Of a DNA stretch of 59,745 nucleotides, positions 15,146-24,232 are shown in pieces. The DNA comes from CAZCQG01 sp964500775 (GTDB taxonomy: Bacteria; Campylobacterota; Campylobacteria; Campylobacterales; CAZCQG01). Numbering within the stretch: position 1 is the first letter of the stretch; each line of letters starts with the position of its first letter. The DNA lies in NCBI GenBank assembly GCA_964500775.1, contig CAZCQG010000009.1, positions 1 through 59,745 on the forward strand, given 5' to 3'. A program made the translations under genes and the position numbers. Under the pieces are notes generated by a model. It did no database searches, was not told where the DNA came from, and saw only the letters and a list, made by a program, of their open reading frames with translations.

Positions 15146-15918
15146 ATTGCGGCGGCGGTAATGCCGCCATCCACGATAATATCTTGCCCGCTTATCCGAC
15201 TCCCCTCTTTGGAGAATAAAAACATCGCCGTCGCGGCAATATCCTCTATCTTATTAAGTTTGCCGTTTGGATAGCGAGCCGAAAGCTCTTTGATATACTC
15301 TTTGGGAGACTTGGATTGGAGCGATGCTTCGTAGTGGAGGGCAGGGGATTCAGTAGCTCCTATGCTTATGGTATTTACTCTGATTCCTAGAGAAGCAAGC
15401 TCTATGCTTTGTGATCTCGCAAGTGATACCAATCCCCCCTTTGCCGCACTTAGCGCTCCGAGATTCGCAAAACCTCTATGGGCGCAAATATCGCTAATAT
15501 AGACGATAGAGGCGTTTCTAGATCTCTTCATAAACGGGAGGGCAGCTTTTGCCGCACAGAGCGGAGTGAGGATGTCGGAAGCTACTAATCGCATCGCATT
15601 TTGTATGTTTTGATTCTCAAGCGGCTCGGCGAAGAAAAGCTCACTACAACACACAAGCGAATCGATACCCTCAAAATACTCTCCGCATTGTGCTATGGAA
15701 GATTCCAACGTATCTAAATCACCGCTTTCGCAAACTTTAGTGTAGAGATAATCCCCTTTTCCCTTGCCGAGGGCTAGCTTTTGAATCTTTGTAAGCGCTT
15801 TGGCATCGGAATCAAAGAGGGCGACTCTGCCACCCTCTTTGAGATAGCGCTCTATTATTCCTTTGCCTATCCCGCTCGCCCCTCCGATGATGCAAAGGGT
15901 TTGCTCTTTTACCCTCAT
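15142..15918 (-). CDS. Short-chain dehydrogenase/reductase with a degenerate active site
   Basis: A 258-residue Rossmann-fold protein with the cofactor motif GGASGIGKG near the N-terminus and the C-terminal VNTISIG and SGQDIIVDGG of classical SDRs. The catalytic YxxxK reads LSAAK in the segment NLGALSAAKGGL, so the Tyr is replaced by Leu while Lys remains; Ser is kept in VYISD. It may be a pseudo-enzyme, or may use another residue. Start: the ATG at 15918 overlaps the potD stop (ATGA). It is the last gene of the hemY-pot operon. The substrate is unknown. Confidence 0.82.
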   Translation of the reverse strand: MRVKEQTLCIIGGASGIGKGIIERYLKEGGRVALFDSDAKALTKIQKLALGKGKGDYLYTKVCESGDLDTLESSIAQCGEYFEGIDSLVCCSELFFAEPLENQNIQNAMRLVASDILTPLCAAKAALPFMKRSRNASIVYISDICAHRGFANLGALSAAKGGLVSLARSQSIELASLGIRVNTISIGATESPALHYEASLQSKSPKEYIKELSARYPNGKLNKIEDIAATAMFLFSKEGSRISGQDIIVDGGITAAAI

Positions 15919-16937
15919 TGTCCCGCTTTGAGCATCTCCCAATATTTTTCGTATACGCCGAGCGCCTCGCCGACATCTATCTGGAATTCACTATTTTTGA
16001 GGTCTTCTTCTGTCGGATAGATGATTCTATTATTTTTTGTCTCATCATCCAAAAGTGCGATTGAAGCAGTATTCGGAGAGGCATACCCTATCTCTTCGCT
16101 AATCTCTTTTCCGATTTCGGGGCGGAGGAGAAAATCGATAAATTTCATTGCATTTTCCATATGTTTCGCATTCTTGGGAATCACAAGCGAATCGACCCAT
16201 ACCAACGCCCCCTCTTTCGGATAGACGTATTTGATCTCTTCAGACTCTAAGCTCGCCATATAGCTCTCACCGTTGAAGTTCATCCCGAGCGCTACCTCTT
16301 CGCTCAAATAGACTTGCTTTTGTGATTCGGAATAGAACATCTTGACGTTTGGCATTAGCTCTTGGAGTTTTACGTATGCCGCCTCTATCTCTTTTTGGTT
16401 TGTGGAGTTTGCCGAGTAGCCGAGCACCTTGAGTGCGATACCGAATACCTCTCGCATATCGTCGTTCAAGAGGATGTTTTTCTTATATTCGCTCTTCCAC
16501 AAATCGCTCCAACTGCCAACCGCCCCTTCACCTAGGAGTTTTGCGTTATACGAGATAGCCGTAGTTCCCCAAAGATACGGGATCGAATATTCGTTTTTTG
16601 GATCATACGGTTTGCTGAGTAGCTTTTTATCCAAGTTGCCGTAGTTTTTGAGTTTTTTGGTGTCTATTTTCGCGAGCATCCCTTCTCTTCCCATTTTGTT
16701 TACAAAATAGGTCGAAGGTACGATGATGTCGTAGCTCTCATTTCCCGCGGTTTTTATTTTTGCATACATCGCTTCGTTGCTATCGTAGGTGGAGTATTTG
16801 ACTTTGATACCCGTCTCTTTCGTGAATTTCTCCAATACCCCTTCAGGCATATACTCCGACCAGTTGTATACGTAAAGCACCTTTTCTTCCGCGAAAAGGG
16901 CTACAAAAAATGCTACCAATAAAGCCAAGATTCTCAC
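15915..16937 (-). CDS. potD: Spermidine/putrescine-binding periplasmic protein PotD
   Basis: The extracellular solute receptor of the polyamine ABC importer. The 340-residue precursor has a short signal peptide (VRILALLVAFFVALFA) followed by EEKVLYVYNWSEYMPEG, the classical PotD mature start, with KFTKETGIKVKYSTYDSNE and a late MKFIDFLLRPE. The GTG start at 16937 overlaps the potC stop (GTGA) and has AAAGGAG. Upstream in-frame codons would put hydrophilic residues before the signal peptide, so I reject them. Polyamine specificity rests on similarity to PotD; related PotF proteins prefer putrescine. Confidence 0.92.
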   Translation of the reverse strand: MRILALLVAFFVALFAEEKVLYVYNWSEYMPEGVLEKFTKETGIKVKYSTYDSNEAMYAKIKTAGNESYDIIVPSTYFVNKMGREGMLAKIDTKKLKNYGNLDKKLLSKPYDPKNEYSIPYLWGTTAISYNAKLLGEGAVGSWSDLWKSEYKKNILLNDDMREVFGIALKVLGYSANSTNQKEIEAAYVKLQELMPNVKMFYSESQKQVYLSEEVALGMNFNGESYMASLESEEIKYVYPKEGALVWVDSLVIPKNAKHMENAMKFIDFLLRPEIGKEISEEIGYASPNTASIALLDDETKNNRIIYPTEEDLKNSEFQIDVGEALGVYEKYWEMLKAGQ

Positions 16938-17698
16938 TTCTTCTCCTTTAATAAAAATTGCATCGATATTACCACAATTAATGTCAAAACAAATAGCACC
17001 GCACACAGCGCGTTTATCTCCGGTTTTACCCCGAGACGCACCATCGAGTAGACCTTGAGGGGGAGTATCTCATACCCCGGACCCGTGACGAAAAAGCTAA
17101 TGATGACATCATCCAACGAGAGGGTAAAACTTAGCAAAAATCCCGCCAGCAGAGCAGGGACGATGTTTGGAAGGATAATGCTAGTAAAAGTAGTCCACTC
17201 ATCTGCCCCCAAATCTTTTCCCGCTTCGATGATATTTTTGTCAAACCCTTCTAGGCGGCTAAGCACCGTAACGATTACAAACGGGGTACAAAAAGTGATA
17301 TGGGCGATGAGCAAGCTCCAAAACCCAAGCGGCATCTGCACGGAGATAAAGAGCATCAAAAGCGAGATTCCCATTACTATTTCAGGCGACATGATGAGGA
17401 TATAGATGAGCGAATACAAAAATTTCTTGCCGAAAAATTTATACCGATACAGTCCCACCGCACCAAGTGTGCCGATGAGTACCGAGACGGTTGCCGAAAA
17501 CAGAGCGATATTGAGCGAATGGATGGCTGATTCTATGAGAGCATCATTTGTGAGGAGTTTTTCGTACCACTCCAAGGTAAACCCTTTCCATTCGATACTG
17601 TATTTTGAGGCGTTGAATGAATAGACGATAAGAACGAGTATGGGCGCATAGAGGAGAAAATAGACAAACACCGCATAGAGCTTTTGTAGAGGTTTCAC
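16934..17698 (-). CDS. potC: Spermidine/putrescine ABC transporter permease PotC
   Basis: Inner-membrane permease of the polyamine importer, 254 residues with about six transmembrane helices and the EAA-type loop that contacts PotA (EAGKDLGADEWTTFTSIILPNIVP). The GTG start at 17698 overlaps the potB stop (GTGA) and is preceded by AAAGGGGA; a longer in-frame opening exists upstream but lies within potB. The C-terminus LLKEKK overlaps the potD start. The order potA-potB-potC-potD is the standard one for this transporter. Confidence 0.93.
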   Translation of the reverse strand: MKPLQKLYAVFVYFLLYAPILVLIVYSFNASKYSIEWKGFTLEWYEKLLTNDALIESAIHSLNIALFSATVSVLIGTLGAVGLYRYKFFGKKFLYSLIYILIMSPEIVMGISLLMLFISVQMPLGFWSLLIAHITFCTPFVIVTVLSRLEGFDKNIIEAGKDLGADEWTTFTSIILPNIVPALLAGFLLSFTLSLDDVIISFFVTGPGYEILPLKVYSMVRLGVKPEINALCAVLFVLTLIVVISMQFLLKEKK

Positions 17699-18549
17699 GA
17701 ATCCCCTTTTTGCGAGAGGCTTTTTTGGGATTTGTAATAGCCTAGAATCATAACAAACATAATGAGCGTGAGCATCATAGAGGCCGCCGAACCAAAAGGC
17801 CAATCCCTAAAGGCAAGGAACTGATTCCTAATAAAACTCCCGACGATGAGGTCTTTCGCGCCGCCGAGAATGTCGGGGATATAAAACATCCCGAGTGCGG
17901 GGAGAAATACGAGAATAGCCCCCGCGATGATTCCCGGAAGTGAAAGGGGGATGATCACTTTGGTAAATCTCGCGAAAAAGCCCGCTCCCAAGTCCTTTGC
18001 TGCTTCGACCAGTCGAAAGTCTATCTTCTCGATGGAGGCGTAGATCGGGAGTATCATAAAAGGAAGGAGCGTATAGACCATCCCGATGTAGACCGCGTTT
18101 TGGGTATACATAATCTCTAGCGGTTCGTTGATGATTCCCAACCCCAAAAGGGCGGCATTAAGCAACCCTTTTGTTTTGAGGATAGCGATAAGTGCGTAGG
18201 TGCGCACAAGCGAACTCGTCCAAAAGGGTATGATGACCAAAAGGAGCAATAAGAATCTGTACCGCTTCGGAGCGGTCGCCAAGATATAAGCAAACGGATA
18301 TGCGAGAATAAGGGTAAAAAGGGTGGTAATAAATGCAAGTTTAAAAGAGCTAATGAAGATACCGAGATAGAGTGGATCAATGATTTTAGCGTAGTTTGCA
18401 AGGGTGAAATTATAAATGACGAACTCACTCTCCCCTTTTGTCAAGAAGCTCGCGACAAAAACCATAAGATTCGGAAAAAAAGCAAACAGGAAAAGCCAAA
18501 GGGCTAAGATCCCTACCGAGGCAGTCGCAAAAGTATTTATCCTACTCAT
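17695..18549 (-). CDS. potB: Spermidine/putrescine ABC transporter permease PotB
   Basis: Second permease subunit, 284 residues. TM1 begins near residue 10 (VGILALWLFLFAFFPNLMVFV). The family permease pieces FWTSSLVRTYA and the ABC-contact loop EAAKDLGAGFFARFTKVIIPLSLPG are present, with about six helices. The ATG at 18549 overlaps the end of potA by 8 bp, and its stop overlaps the potC start, so translation of the whole set is likely coupled. Confidence 0.93.
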   Translation of the reverse strand: MSRINTFATASVGILALWLFLFAFFPNLMVFVASFLTKGESEFVIYNFTLANYAKIIDPLYLGIFISSFKLAFITTLFTLILAYPFAYILATAPKRYRFLLLLLVIIPFWTSSLVRTYALIAILKTKGLLNAALLGLGIINEPLEIMYTQNAVYIGMVYTLLPFMILPIYASIEKIDFRLVEAAKDLGAGFFARFTKVIIPLSLPGIIAGAILVFLPALGMFYIPDILGGAKDLIVGSFIRNQFLAFRDWPFGSAASMMLTLIMFVMILGYYKSQKSLSQKGDS

Positions 18550-19627
18550 CGCTCAACAGTACCTCCCACCCCTCTACCCAATACAAATAGAGTTTTTGGT
18601 CGATGTGGTATCCCAGCGCGTCGCTGTCTTCATTATAAAACTCGCTTGCGATCACCTCTTCGCCGCTTTCTAGCTTGATGAGGAGGTCGATGGTCGTCCC
18701 TTTATAGATGATTTGCTCCAAGATTCCTTCAAAATAGTTGTCGCTTTTTATGTCTTCTTTGTTTTTTTCTACTCGGAAATCTTCGGGTCGGATGAGGATG
18801 GCGCATTTTTTAGTGAGATTCTTATTGCATTTGAGGTTAAAAATCTTCTCTCCGTAGCGTAGCTTTGCCCGTCCGTTTTCGTGTGTTAGAAGTTCGCAAG
18901 AGAAGGTGTTTGCTTCACCGATAAATTTTGCCACAAAGAGGGTTTTGGGTTCTTCGTATATCTCTTTGGGCGAGCCGATCTGCTCAATTTTTCCGTGATT
19001 CATCACCACTATTCTATCGGACATACTAAGCGCCTCTTCTTGGTCGTGGGTGACGAATAAAAAGGTGATACCTAGTCGTCTTTGGAGGAGTTTGAGCTCT
19101 ATTTGCATCGCTTTTCGGAGTTTGTAATCTAGCGCGCTCAATGATTCGTCAAGCAGAAGCAAAAGGGGTTTATTGACCACCGCTCGTGCGATGGCGACGC
19201 GTTGTTGCTGTCCGCCGCTAAGCTCACTCGGTTTTTTATCTTTGTGTGCGCTTAATTGCACCATCTCCAACGCTTCAAGCACTTTTATTGCGATCTCTTC
19301 TTTGGGAAGTTTTTTCATCTTAAGACCGAAAGCGATATTTTCAAAAACGCTCATATGGGGAAAAAGGGCGTAGCTTTGAAATACCGTATTGACTGCCCTT
19401 TTTTCGGGAGGCATAGCGGAAATTTCCTTTGTGTCGAGGAGAATCTCACCTCCGCTCGGAGATTCAAATCCGCCGATGAGGCGCAGTATTGTCGTTTTTC
19501 CGCAACCGCTAGGACCTAGAAGAGTGAGAAACTCTCCGTCATAAATATCAAGATCGATGTTTTTGAGTATCTCGGTATCGGCATATTTTTTCGAGAGATT
19601 CCGCAGAGATAGGAGCGTTTTTCCCAT
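18542..19627 (-). CDS. potA: Spermidine/putrescine ABC transporter ATP-binding protein PotA
   Basis: The 361-residue cytoplasmic ATPase that powers the polyamine importer. Walker A GPSGCGKTT (about residues 38-46), Q-loop FQSYALFPH, signature LSGGQQQR, Walker B LLLLLDESLSALD and the H-loop FVTHDQEEA are all present, followed by a C-terminal TOBE-type regulatory domain (about 240-361). The Walker B tail has Ser where most relatives have Pro (DEPLSALD). The ATG lies directly against the stop of hemY, with no gap, so it is transcribed from the hemY promoter. Confidence 0.94.
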   Translation of the reverse strand: MGKTLLSLRNLSKKYADTEILKNIDLDIYDGEFLTLLGPSGCGKTTILRLIGGFESPSGGEILLDTKEISAMPPEKRAVNTVFQSYALFPHMSVFENIAFGLKMKKLPKEEIAIKVLEALEMVQLSAHKDKKPSELSGGQQQRVAIARAVVNKPLLLLLDESLSALDYKLRKAMQIELKLLQRRLGITFLFVTHDQEEALSMSDRIVVMNHGKIEQIGSPKEIYEEPKTLFVAKFIGEANTFSCELLTHENGRAKLRYGEKIFNLKCNKNLTKKCAILIRPEDFRVEKNKEDIKSDNYFEGILEQIIYKGTTIDLLIKLESGEEVIASEFYNEDSDALGYHIDQKLYLYWVEGWEVLLSDE

Positions 19628-20962
19628 TTACGATTCTACTTCGCATACGGCTTTGGCACACGCTTTGGCATTTTTGGTACAGTCGTTGAGACCTACTCCG
19701 AAGTACGCATTACCGTTTAGATAAAGGTTATCGTGGTTTTTTAGGAGTTCAAATATTTTTTTTGTTTTCTCAAGATGCCCCACTTCATAGCTCGGTATCG
19801 CTTTTTCCCATTTTTGGACAAATACCGTATCGGGTTCTGCCTCTACGCCCATCGTCTCTTTGATTCCGACTTTGGCTATCTCGATAAGCTCTTCTTCGCT
19901 TTTCATGGCGAGATCTGGCTGGCGCTGTCCCCCTATCATCACCCGTACGCTTTTTTGATCCTCCGGCGCTCTATTTGTAAAGATCGAGCTATCCCAAAGG
20001 ACGCCGAGTATCTGTTTGTTTGCGCTTGCTGTGGTGAGCAGTCCGAATCCATCGAGCGGGTGAGAGAGATTCTTATAGCCAAATCCCACGACGCTCATAG
20101 GAGTGTAGTCGATGGTTTGAAGCGCACGACTTAAATCGGCATCAATCCCCTCTAACATAGTAGCCGCGGCGTAGCTTGGGGTGGAGAGGACTACTTTGTC
20201 AAAATTCTCGCTGTGTGCTTTGGAGTGTACCGTGTAGCCCATCAGTGTTTTTTCTATCTTTTGGATGTCGGAGTAGGTGTGGATTTTGGCTTTGAGGGTG
20301 TTTTTCAAATGCTCAACAAACTCCCCTACGCCGTGGTTAAAACTCGTGAGCACACCGCCCGGACCCGCCTCTTTTTTCTTTTTGGCGATCATCCCTTTAA
20401 AAAGACCGCCGTACTCTTTTTCGAGATTTACCACCAATGGGAACGCCGCGTTTACCGAGAGCTTTTGCGGCGTAGAACCAAATATTCCCGCACTCATAGC
20501 GTCCAAAAATACGCTTGTAAACTCCTTGCCCAAGCGTCTGTTGCCAAAACTTTCCAAGCTCTCTTCGGCATCGTCTTTTTTGGGCGAAGTGAAATATTCC
20601 ATTGCGACGCGGAGTTTTGCGGGGAAACTCAAAAGTTTTGTTTGCAAAAATGCTTTCGGAGATTCGGGCATTTGGTGGAGTGCGTCGGTATAGACGAAAC
20701 GTTTTCTCGCCTCGTCGCTACTTTTTTGGAGCATCGCTTCCGCCCCCGCGTCTTTGATGAGGTCAAGCGTGTCGGGTTTATTGGAGAGAAAGCCGTTTGT
20801 CCCGATCTCAAATAAAAATCCGTCCTTGGTGTGGGTCTGCATTTTACCGCCGAGATTCTCCTCTTTTTCATAAAGTGTGACTTCCCAGTCGGGGCGGAAT
20901 TTATTGATATAAAATGCGCAGGTCAGTCCGCTGATACCCGCACCTATAACGGCGATTTTCAT
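19628..20962 (-). CDS. hemY: Oxygen-dependent protoporphyrinogen/coproporphyrinogen oxidase (HemY type)
   Basis: A 444-residue FAD amine-oxidase-fold enzyme of haem biosynthesis that oxidises (copro)porphyrinogen with O2. Visible are the FAD dinucleotide motif VIGAGISGLTCAFY at the N-terminus, the LYEKEENLGGKMQT stretch, GFLFEIGTNGF, FLDAMSAGIFGSTPQKLSVNAAFP and the C-terminal FAD segment NLYLNGNAYFGVGLNDC. I choose the ATG at 20962 (MKIAVIGAG) because GGAGG lies 7 bases before it. It heads the pot operon, an unusual pairing. It is divergent from the diguanylate cyclase gene. Which porphyrinogen it prefers is uncertain. Confidence 0.88.
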   Translation of the reverse strand: MKIAVIGAGISGLTCAFYINKFRPDWEVTLYEKEENLGGKMQTHTKDGFLFEIGTNGFLSNKPDTLDLIKDAGAEAMLQKSSDEARKRFVYTDALHQMPESPKAFLQTKLLSFPAKLRVAMEYFTSPKKDDAEESLESFGNRRLGKEFTSVFLDAMSAGIFGSTPQKLSVNAAFPLVVNLEKEYGGLFKGMIAKKKKEAGPGGVLTSFNHGVGEFVEHLKNTLKAKIHTYSDIQKIEKTLMGYTVHSKAHSENFDKVVLSTPSYAAATMLEGIDADLSRALQTIDYTPMSVVGFGYKNLSHPLDGFGLLTTASANKQILGVLWDSSIFTNRAPEDQKSVRVMIGGQRQPDLAMKSEEELIEIAKVGIKETMGVEAEPDTVFVQKWEKAIPSYEVGHLEKTKKIFELLKNHDNLYLNGNAYFGVGLNDCTKNAKACAKAVCEVES

Positions 20963-21049
20963 TTTTGCCTCCAAATTTTGGGTGATTGTATTGAAAGTTC
21001 ACTTTTTTAACTATCATTTTCTTATAATTTAAATAAAAAAAGTGACCGT

Positions 21050-22267
21050 ATGACCTCAAAAAAATTCGTCCAATTTCAGCTCTTCCTCATTATGCTATTT
21101 ATGCTCGCGGGTTTTTCGGGGGCGGGATACCTCGGATACCAGAATCTTGAAAAAATGAAAAAAAATCTCGATGTTATCTATTTCGGGAGCTACGTCAAGG
21201 TGATGAAGCTCAAAGACATCACCCTCCTTTACACCTCCGATCTCATCCAGAGCATCCTAAAAGTCAAAACGGATCTGATGAGTAAAGATAACGCTTTAAG
21301 CGAGATCACTAGGATAGAAAATGAAATCAAAAAAAACTGGGAATACTACAAAAACAGCTATCTTAATGAGACGGAAATAGAGTATGTTTTACGGTGTGAC
21401 AGGGTAATAAACGATTCGCTAAAGACGCTTGAAGCTATCCGAAAAATCATAGCTTCCAAAAATTCTGCGCGCATCGCTTCGATCTCCTACCAAAAGCTTT
21501 TTGAGTCTATAGACATAGTCAACATCCAACTCACCAAGCTCATCGAAAAAAAGACCAACGAGGCATACACGGTAAAAACGCAAATGAATGACGAGTATGA
21601 GAGCACGCTACGTCAAACGATCTTTGGACTAGCGGCGATGTTCCTCTCCGGCGCGCTCCTCTCGTATCTCGTTGCGAGAAACATCAAAAAAGCGTACCAC
21701 TTGCTCCACGACCAACAAGAAGAGCTCAAAGATGCCAATAAAGCGCTCAAAGATTTGGCGATAAAAGATACCCTCACGGGAGTGTACAATAGACGGTACT
21801 TCGATTTTATCTACGAAAAAGAGCTAAAAAAAGCGGCGCGCGAAGGAATCTACTTCACATTTTTGATGATAGACATCGACCATTTTAAACAGTACAACGA
21901 CACTTACGGACACGGCGAAGGGGATAATGTGTTAAAAGCCGTCGCTCATACTTTAAATGAGAATCTCAAACGCTCCAGCGATTATTTTTTCAGGCTCGGC
22001 GGCGAGGAGTTTGCGGCATTTTTCTACGGATTGGATGAAGAGAAGTCGCTCATCCTTTCTAGAAAGCTCTTAAAAAGCGTCGAATCATTAAAAATCCCCC
22101 ATGCAAAAAACTCCGCCTCGAAGTTTGTAACCATCTCTATGGGTGCAGTGTGCTTCAAGCCAAACAAAAATACGAATCAAAAGAAGCTTATCGAGGTTGC
22201 CGATTCCGCCCTTTATAAAGCCAAAGAGAGCGGAAGGAATCAAGCGGCGTATATCACGTACGGGTAG
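21050..22267 (+). CDS. Membrane-bound diguanylate cyclase with a helical periplasmic sensor
   Basis: A 405-residue protein with TM1 (about 11-31), a mostly helical periplasmic domain of four-helix-bundle type (about 35-190), TM2 (about 193-213), a coiled-coil linker (LHDQQEELKDANKALKDLA), and a GGDEF domain from about 240. The active-site signature is GGEEF (317-321), preceded five residues earlier by RSSD (308-311), a canonical inhibitory I-site RxxD, so the enzyme should make c-di-GMP and be product-inhibited. The plus-strand spacer has TATAAT ahead of it. Its last 14 bp overlap the convergent msrB gene. The sensed signal is unknown. Confidence 0.9.
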   Translation: MTSKKFVQFQLFLIMLFMLAGFSGAGYLGYQNLEKMKKNLDVIYFGSYVKVMKLKDITLLYTSDLIQSILKVKTDLMSKDNALSEITRIENEIKKNWEYYKNSYLNETEIEYVLRCDRVINDSLKTLEAIRKIIASKNSARIASISYQKLFESIDIVNIQLTKLIEKKTNEAYTVKTQMNDEYESTLRQTIFGLAAMFLSGALLSYLVARNIKKAYHLLHDQQEELKDANKALKDLAIKDTLTGVYNRRYFDFIYEKELKKAAREGIYFTFLMIDIDHFKQYNDTYGHGEGDNVLKAVAHTLNENLKRSSDYFFRLGGEEFAAFFYGLDEEKSLILSRKLLKSVESLKIPHAKNSASKFVTISMGAVCFKPNKNTNQKKLIEVADSALYKAKESGRNQAAYITYG

Positions 22268-22628
22268 AAGTATCTAGATCTAGCGATATTGAGTTTACGC
22301 AATGTCGGGTATTTTTTGCCGTAAACCCTTCATCCCGAAATACGTGCCCTAGATGAGCACCGCAGTTCGCACACACGATCTCACGTCTATGACCATCGGC
22401 ATCGGGGAGTTCACTTACTGCATTTGGCAGTGCGGCATCAAAACTTGGCCATCCTGTTTGGCTATCAAACTTGGAAGATGAATCAAAGAGCGGTTGTCCG
22501 CATCGCTTGCAAAGAAAAATCCCCTCACCGTGATAATCGTGATATTTTCCGCTAAATGCGCGCTCCGTTCCTTTGTGTATGAGCACTCGCTCTTCTTCGG
22601 GAGTCAGTTGTTTGTAGTTTTGTTCCAA
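22254..22628 (-). CDS. msrB: Peptide-methionine (R)-S-oxide reductase MsrB
   Basis: MsrB repairs methionine-R-sulfoxide in proteins. The 124-residue single-domain protein has two zinc CxxC pairs (Cys40/Cys43 in LCKRC and Cys86/Cys89 in VCANC), the QTGWPSFDAAL motif, GHVFRDEG and the catalytic Cys110 in RHCVNSISL. There is no fused MsrA. The TTG start lies 2 bp from the stop of the CvfB-like gene, so both probably share one transcript. Its end overlaps the convergent cyclase gene. Confidence 0.95.
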   Translation of the reverse strand: MEQNYKQLTPEEERVLIHKGTERAFSGKYHDYHGEGIFLCKRCGQPLFDSSSKFDSQTGWPSFDAALPNAVSELPDADGHRREIVCANCGAHLGHVFRDEGFTAKNTRHCVNSISLDLDTSTRT

Positions 22629-22630
22629 GT

Positions 22631-23461
22631 TTATCCTTGTCGTGAGAGTTCTATTTTTTCACCGGGTACGAGATGGATAACTCCCTCTTTTATCCCTTCG
22701 CTCAAAGCCCTTTTAAATCCTTTTTTGCTTAATGCGCATATCTTAGCGATCTCTTCGGGCGGCGAATCGTAGTGGAGGCGCAGGACACCGCTATTGTTTC
22801 GCAGTATGGTTAAGAGGCTCTCTAGCTCTTCGTTTACCCCTGCAACTCCGAGTTTTTTGAGGCTAAGGTCAAGTTTGCCGTCGTCGCGATTCTTTTTGAC
22901 GTAAGCGATCCTTTTTTCACCTATGGCAAGCGGCTGGAAAACCTCGTTGGCATAGATAAGCCCGTAGTACTTTTTGTCGGTGACGCATCCATACCCCATA
23001 TCACTTTTTTCAAAGACTATGATCTCGACCTCTTTATTGGGCTTGTATCCTTTGGCACTTTTTAGCGTTTCTTTGATTCCTTTTTTTGCGATGAGGCGCT
23101 CCTGCTTGTCCTTGGTGATCTTGACGACTACTTTATCTCCCTTTTTGTAATTAGCGGGGAATTTTGTAGGCATAAAAATGTCTTTTGCGATGCCTAGATC
23201 CAAAAAACAACCTTTACGTGTCGTATCGACCACCTCTAAAACGGCGATCTCCCCAAGTACGGCGATGGGCGTGAGCGTCGTGGCGATAGGTCTATCTTCA
23301 CTGTCGGTGTAGAGAAAGACCTCAACTTTGTCTCCGATATTTACCTCTTCGGGTTCGTACCGTTTTGGAAGGAGTATTTCGTTTTCATCTTCGTCGATGA
23401 GATAGACGCCGAAGTCGACTATTTTGATAATGGGAAGCGTTTGGATTTTTCCGATTTGCAA
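22631..23461 (-). CDS. S1-domain RNA-binding protein, CvfB-like
   Basis: A 276-residue protein made of consecutive S1/OB-type domains: MQIGKIQTLPIIKIVDFGVYLID opens an N-terminal S1-like domain that continues with EILLPKRYEP and IGDKVEVFLY; a second includes GCFLDLGIAKDIFMP and YKKGDKVVVKI; a third includes YGCVTDKKYYGLIYANEVF. It ends in a winged-helix part (EIAKICALSKKGFKRALSEGIKEG). This is the architecture of CvfB/YitL, known in Gram-positives as a virulence regulator; the targets here are unknown. The TTG start follows AAAGGAT. The gene is divergent from azlC. Confidence 0.82.
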   Translation of the reverse strand: MQIGKIQTLPIIKIVDFGVYLIDEDENEILLPKRYEPEEVNIGDKVEVFLYTDSEDRPIATTLTPIAVLGEIAVLEVVDTTRKGCFLDLGIAKDIFMPTKFPANYKKGDKVVVKITKDKQERLIAKKGIKETLKSAKGYKPNKEVEIIVFEKSDMGYGCVTDKKYYGLIYANEVFQPLAIGEKRIAYVKKNRDDGKLDLSLKKLGVAGVNEELESLLTILRNNSGVLRLHYDSPPEEIAKICALSKKGFKRALSEGIKEGVIHLVPGEKIELSRQG

Positions 23462-23542
23462 GGGAATCCTTTGTAATTATTATTAAAACATTATAACGAC
23501 TTCAGATACAATTTTCGAGATTTTTTTTATAGGTAGGGAAAG

Positions 23543-24232
23543 TTGCGATACGAAAAAGAGCTACGTTTTGCATTTAAAGTCTCGATACCCGTTATGATGG
23601 GATACAGTGTTTTGGGATTCGCGTTTGGATTATTGGCGGTGAGCTTCGGGTATGGGTGGTATATTGCGATTTTTATGTCGATTTTTATCTACGCGGGAGC
23701 GCTGCAATTTGCGGGGATTGGATTCTTAAATGCCAAGATCGGGTATATCGATATAGCGGTAGCTTCGCTATTTATAAATATCAGACAGGCTTTTTACGGA
23801 TTGTCGGTATTGAAGAAATTTAAAAACACGGGGAGATTTAAAGCACCCCTCATTTTTGCCCTGACCGATGAGACTTATGCGCTCCTCACATCCATGCCCG
23901 AAGAAGAGGGGCTCTCCAAAAAACATTACTACCTTTTCTTGGGGCTGCTCAATCAGTCGTATTGGGTGGGAGGCACAATTCTCGGGGCGCTATTCGGCAA
24001 GGCGGTCGATTTTGATACGCGGGGACTGGAGTTTTCATTGACCGCTCTTTTTGCCGTGCTGGCTATCGAGCAGTACAAAAAGATACGGAATCTCACCCCC
24101 TTTGTGATCGGTAGCGTAATATCGATATTAGCGCTTTTTTCAGTGAGCAAAGAGAATATGCTTATCGTCTCGATTTTTGGAGCGTTGATTCTTATGGCAC
24201 TTTTTAGAGGGCGTTTTGCAGATGGAAAATAG
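23543..24232 (+). CDS. azlC: AzlC-type branched-chain amino-acid exporter, large subunit
   Basis: A 229-residue inner-membrane protein. AzlC with AzlD forms a two-component exporter for branched-chain amino acids (BrnFE type). Family features include the PVMMGYSVLGFAFG opening, SIFIYAGALQFAGIG, the FINIRQAFYGLS segment and a late ALFAVLAIEQYKK. The TTG start has TAGGTAGGG upstream. azlD overlaps the 3' end by about 10-17 bp. The ilvB-ilvH genes lie about 23 kb away and are not part of this unit. The exact exported substrate is inferred from the family. Confidence 0.9.
   Translation: MRYEKELRFAFKVSIPVMMGYSVLGFAFGLLAVSFGYGWYIAIFMSIFIYAGALQFAGIGFLNAKIGYIDIAVASLFINIRQAFYGLSVLKKFKNTGRFKAPLIFALTDETYALLTSMPEEEGLSKKHYYLFLGLLNQSYWVGGTILGALFGKAVDFDTRGLEFSLTALFAVLAIEQYKKIRNLTPFVIGSVISILALFSVSKENMLIVSIFGALILMALFRGRFADGK

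Noticed and set aside
20213..20815. 200-codon plus-strand frame across hemY
   Set aside because: It is antisense to a complete HemY with its FAD motif, and its translation is Cys/Phe-rich noise.
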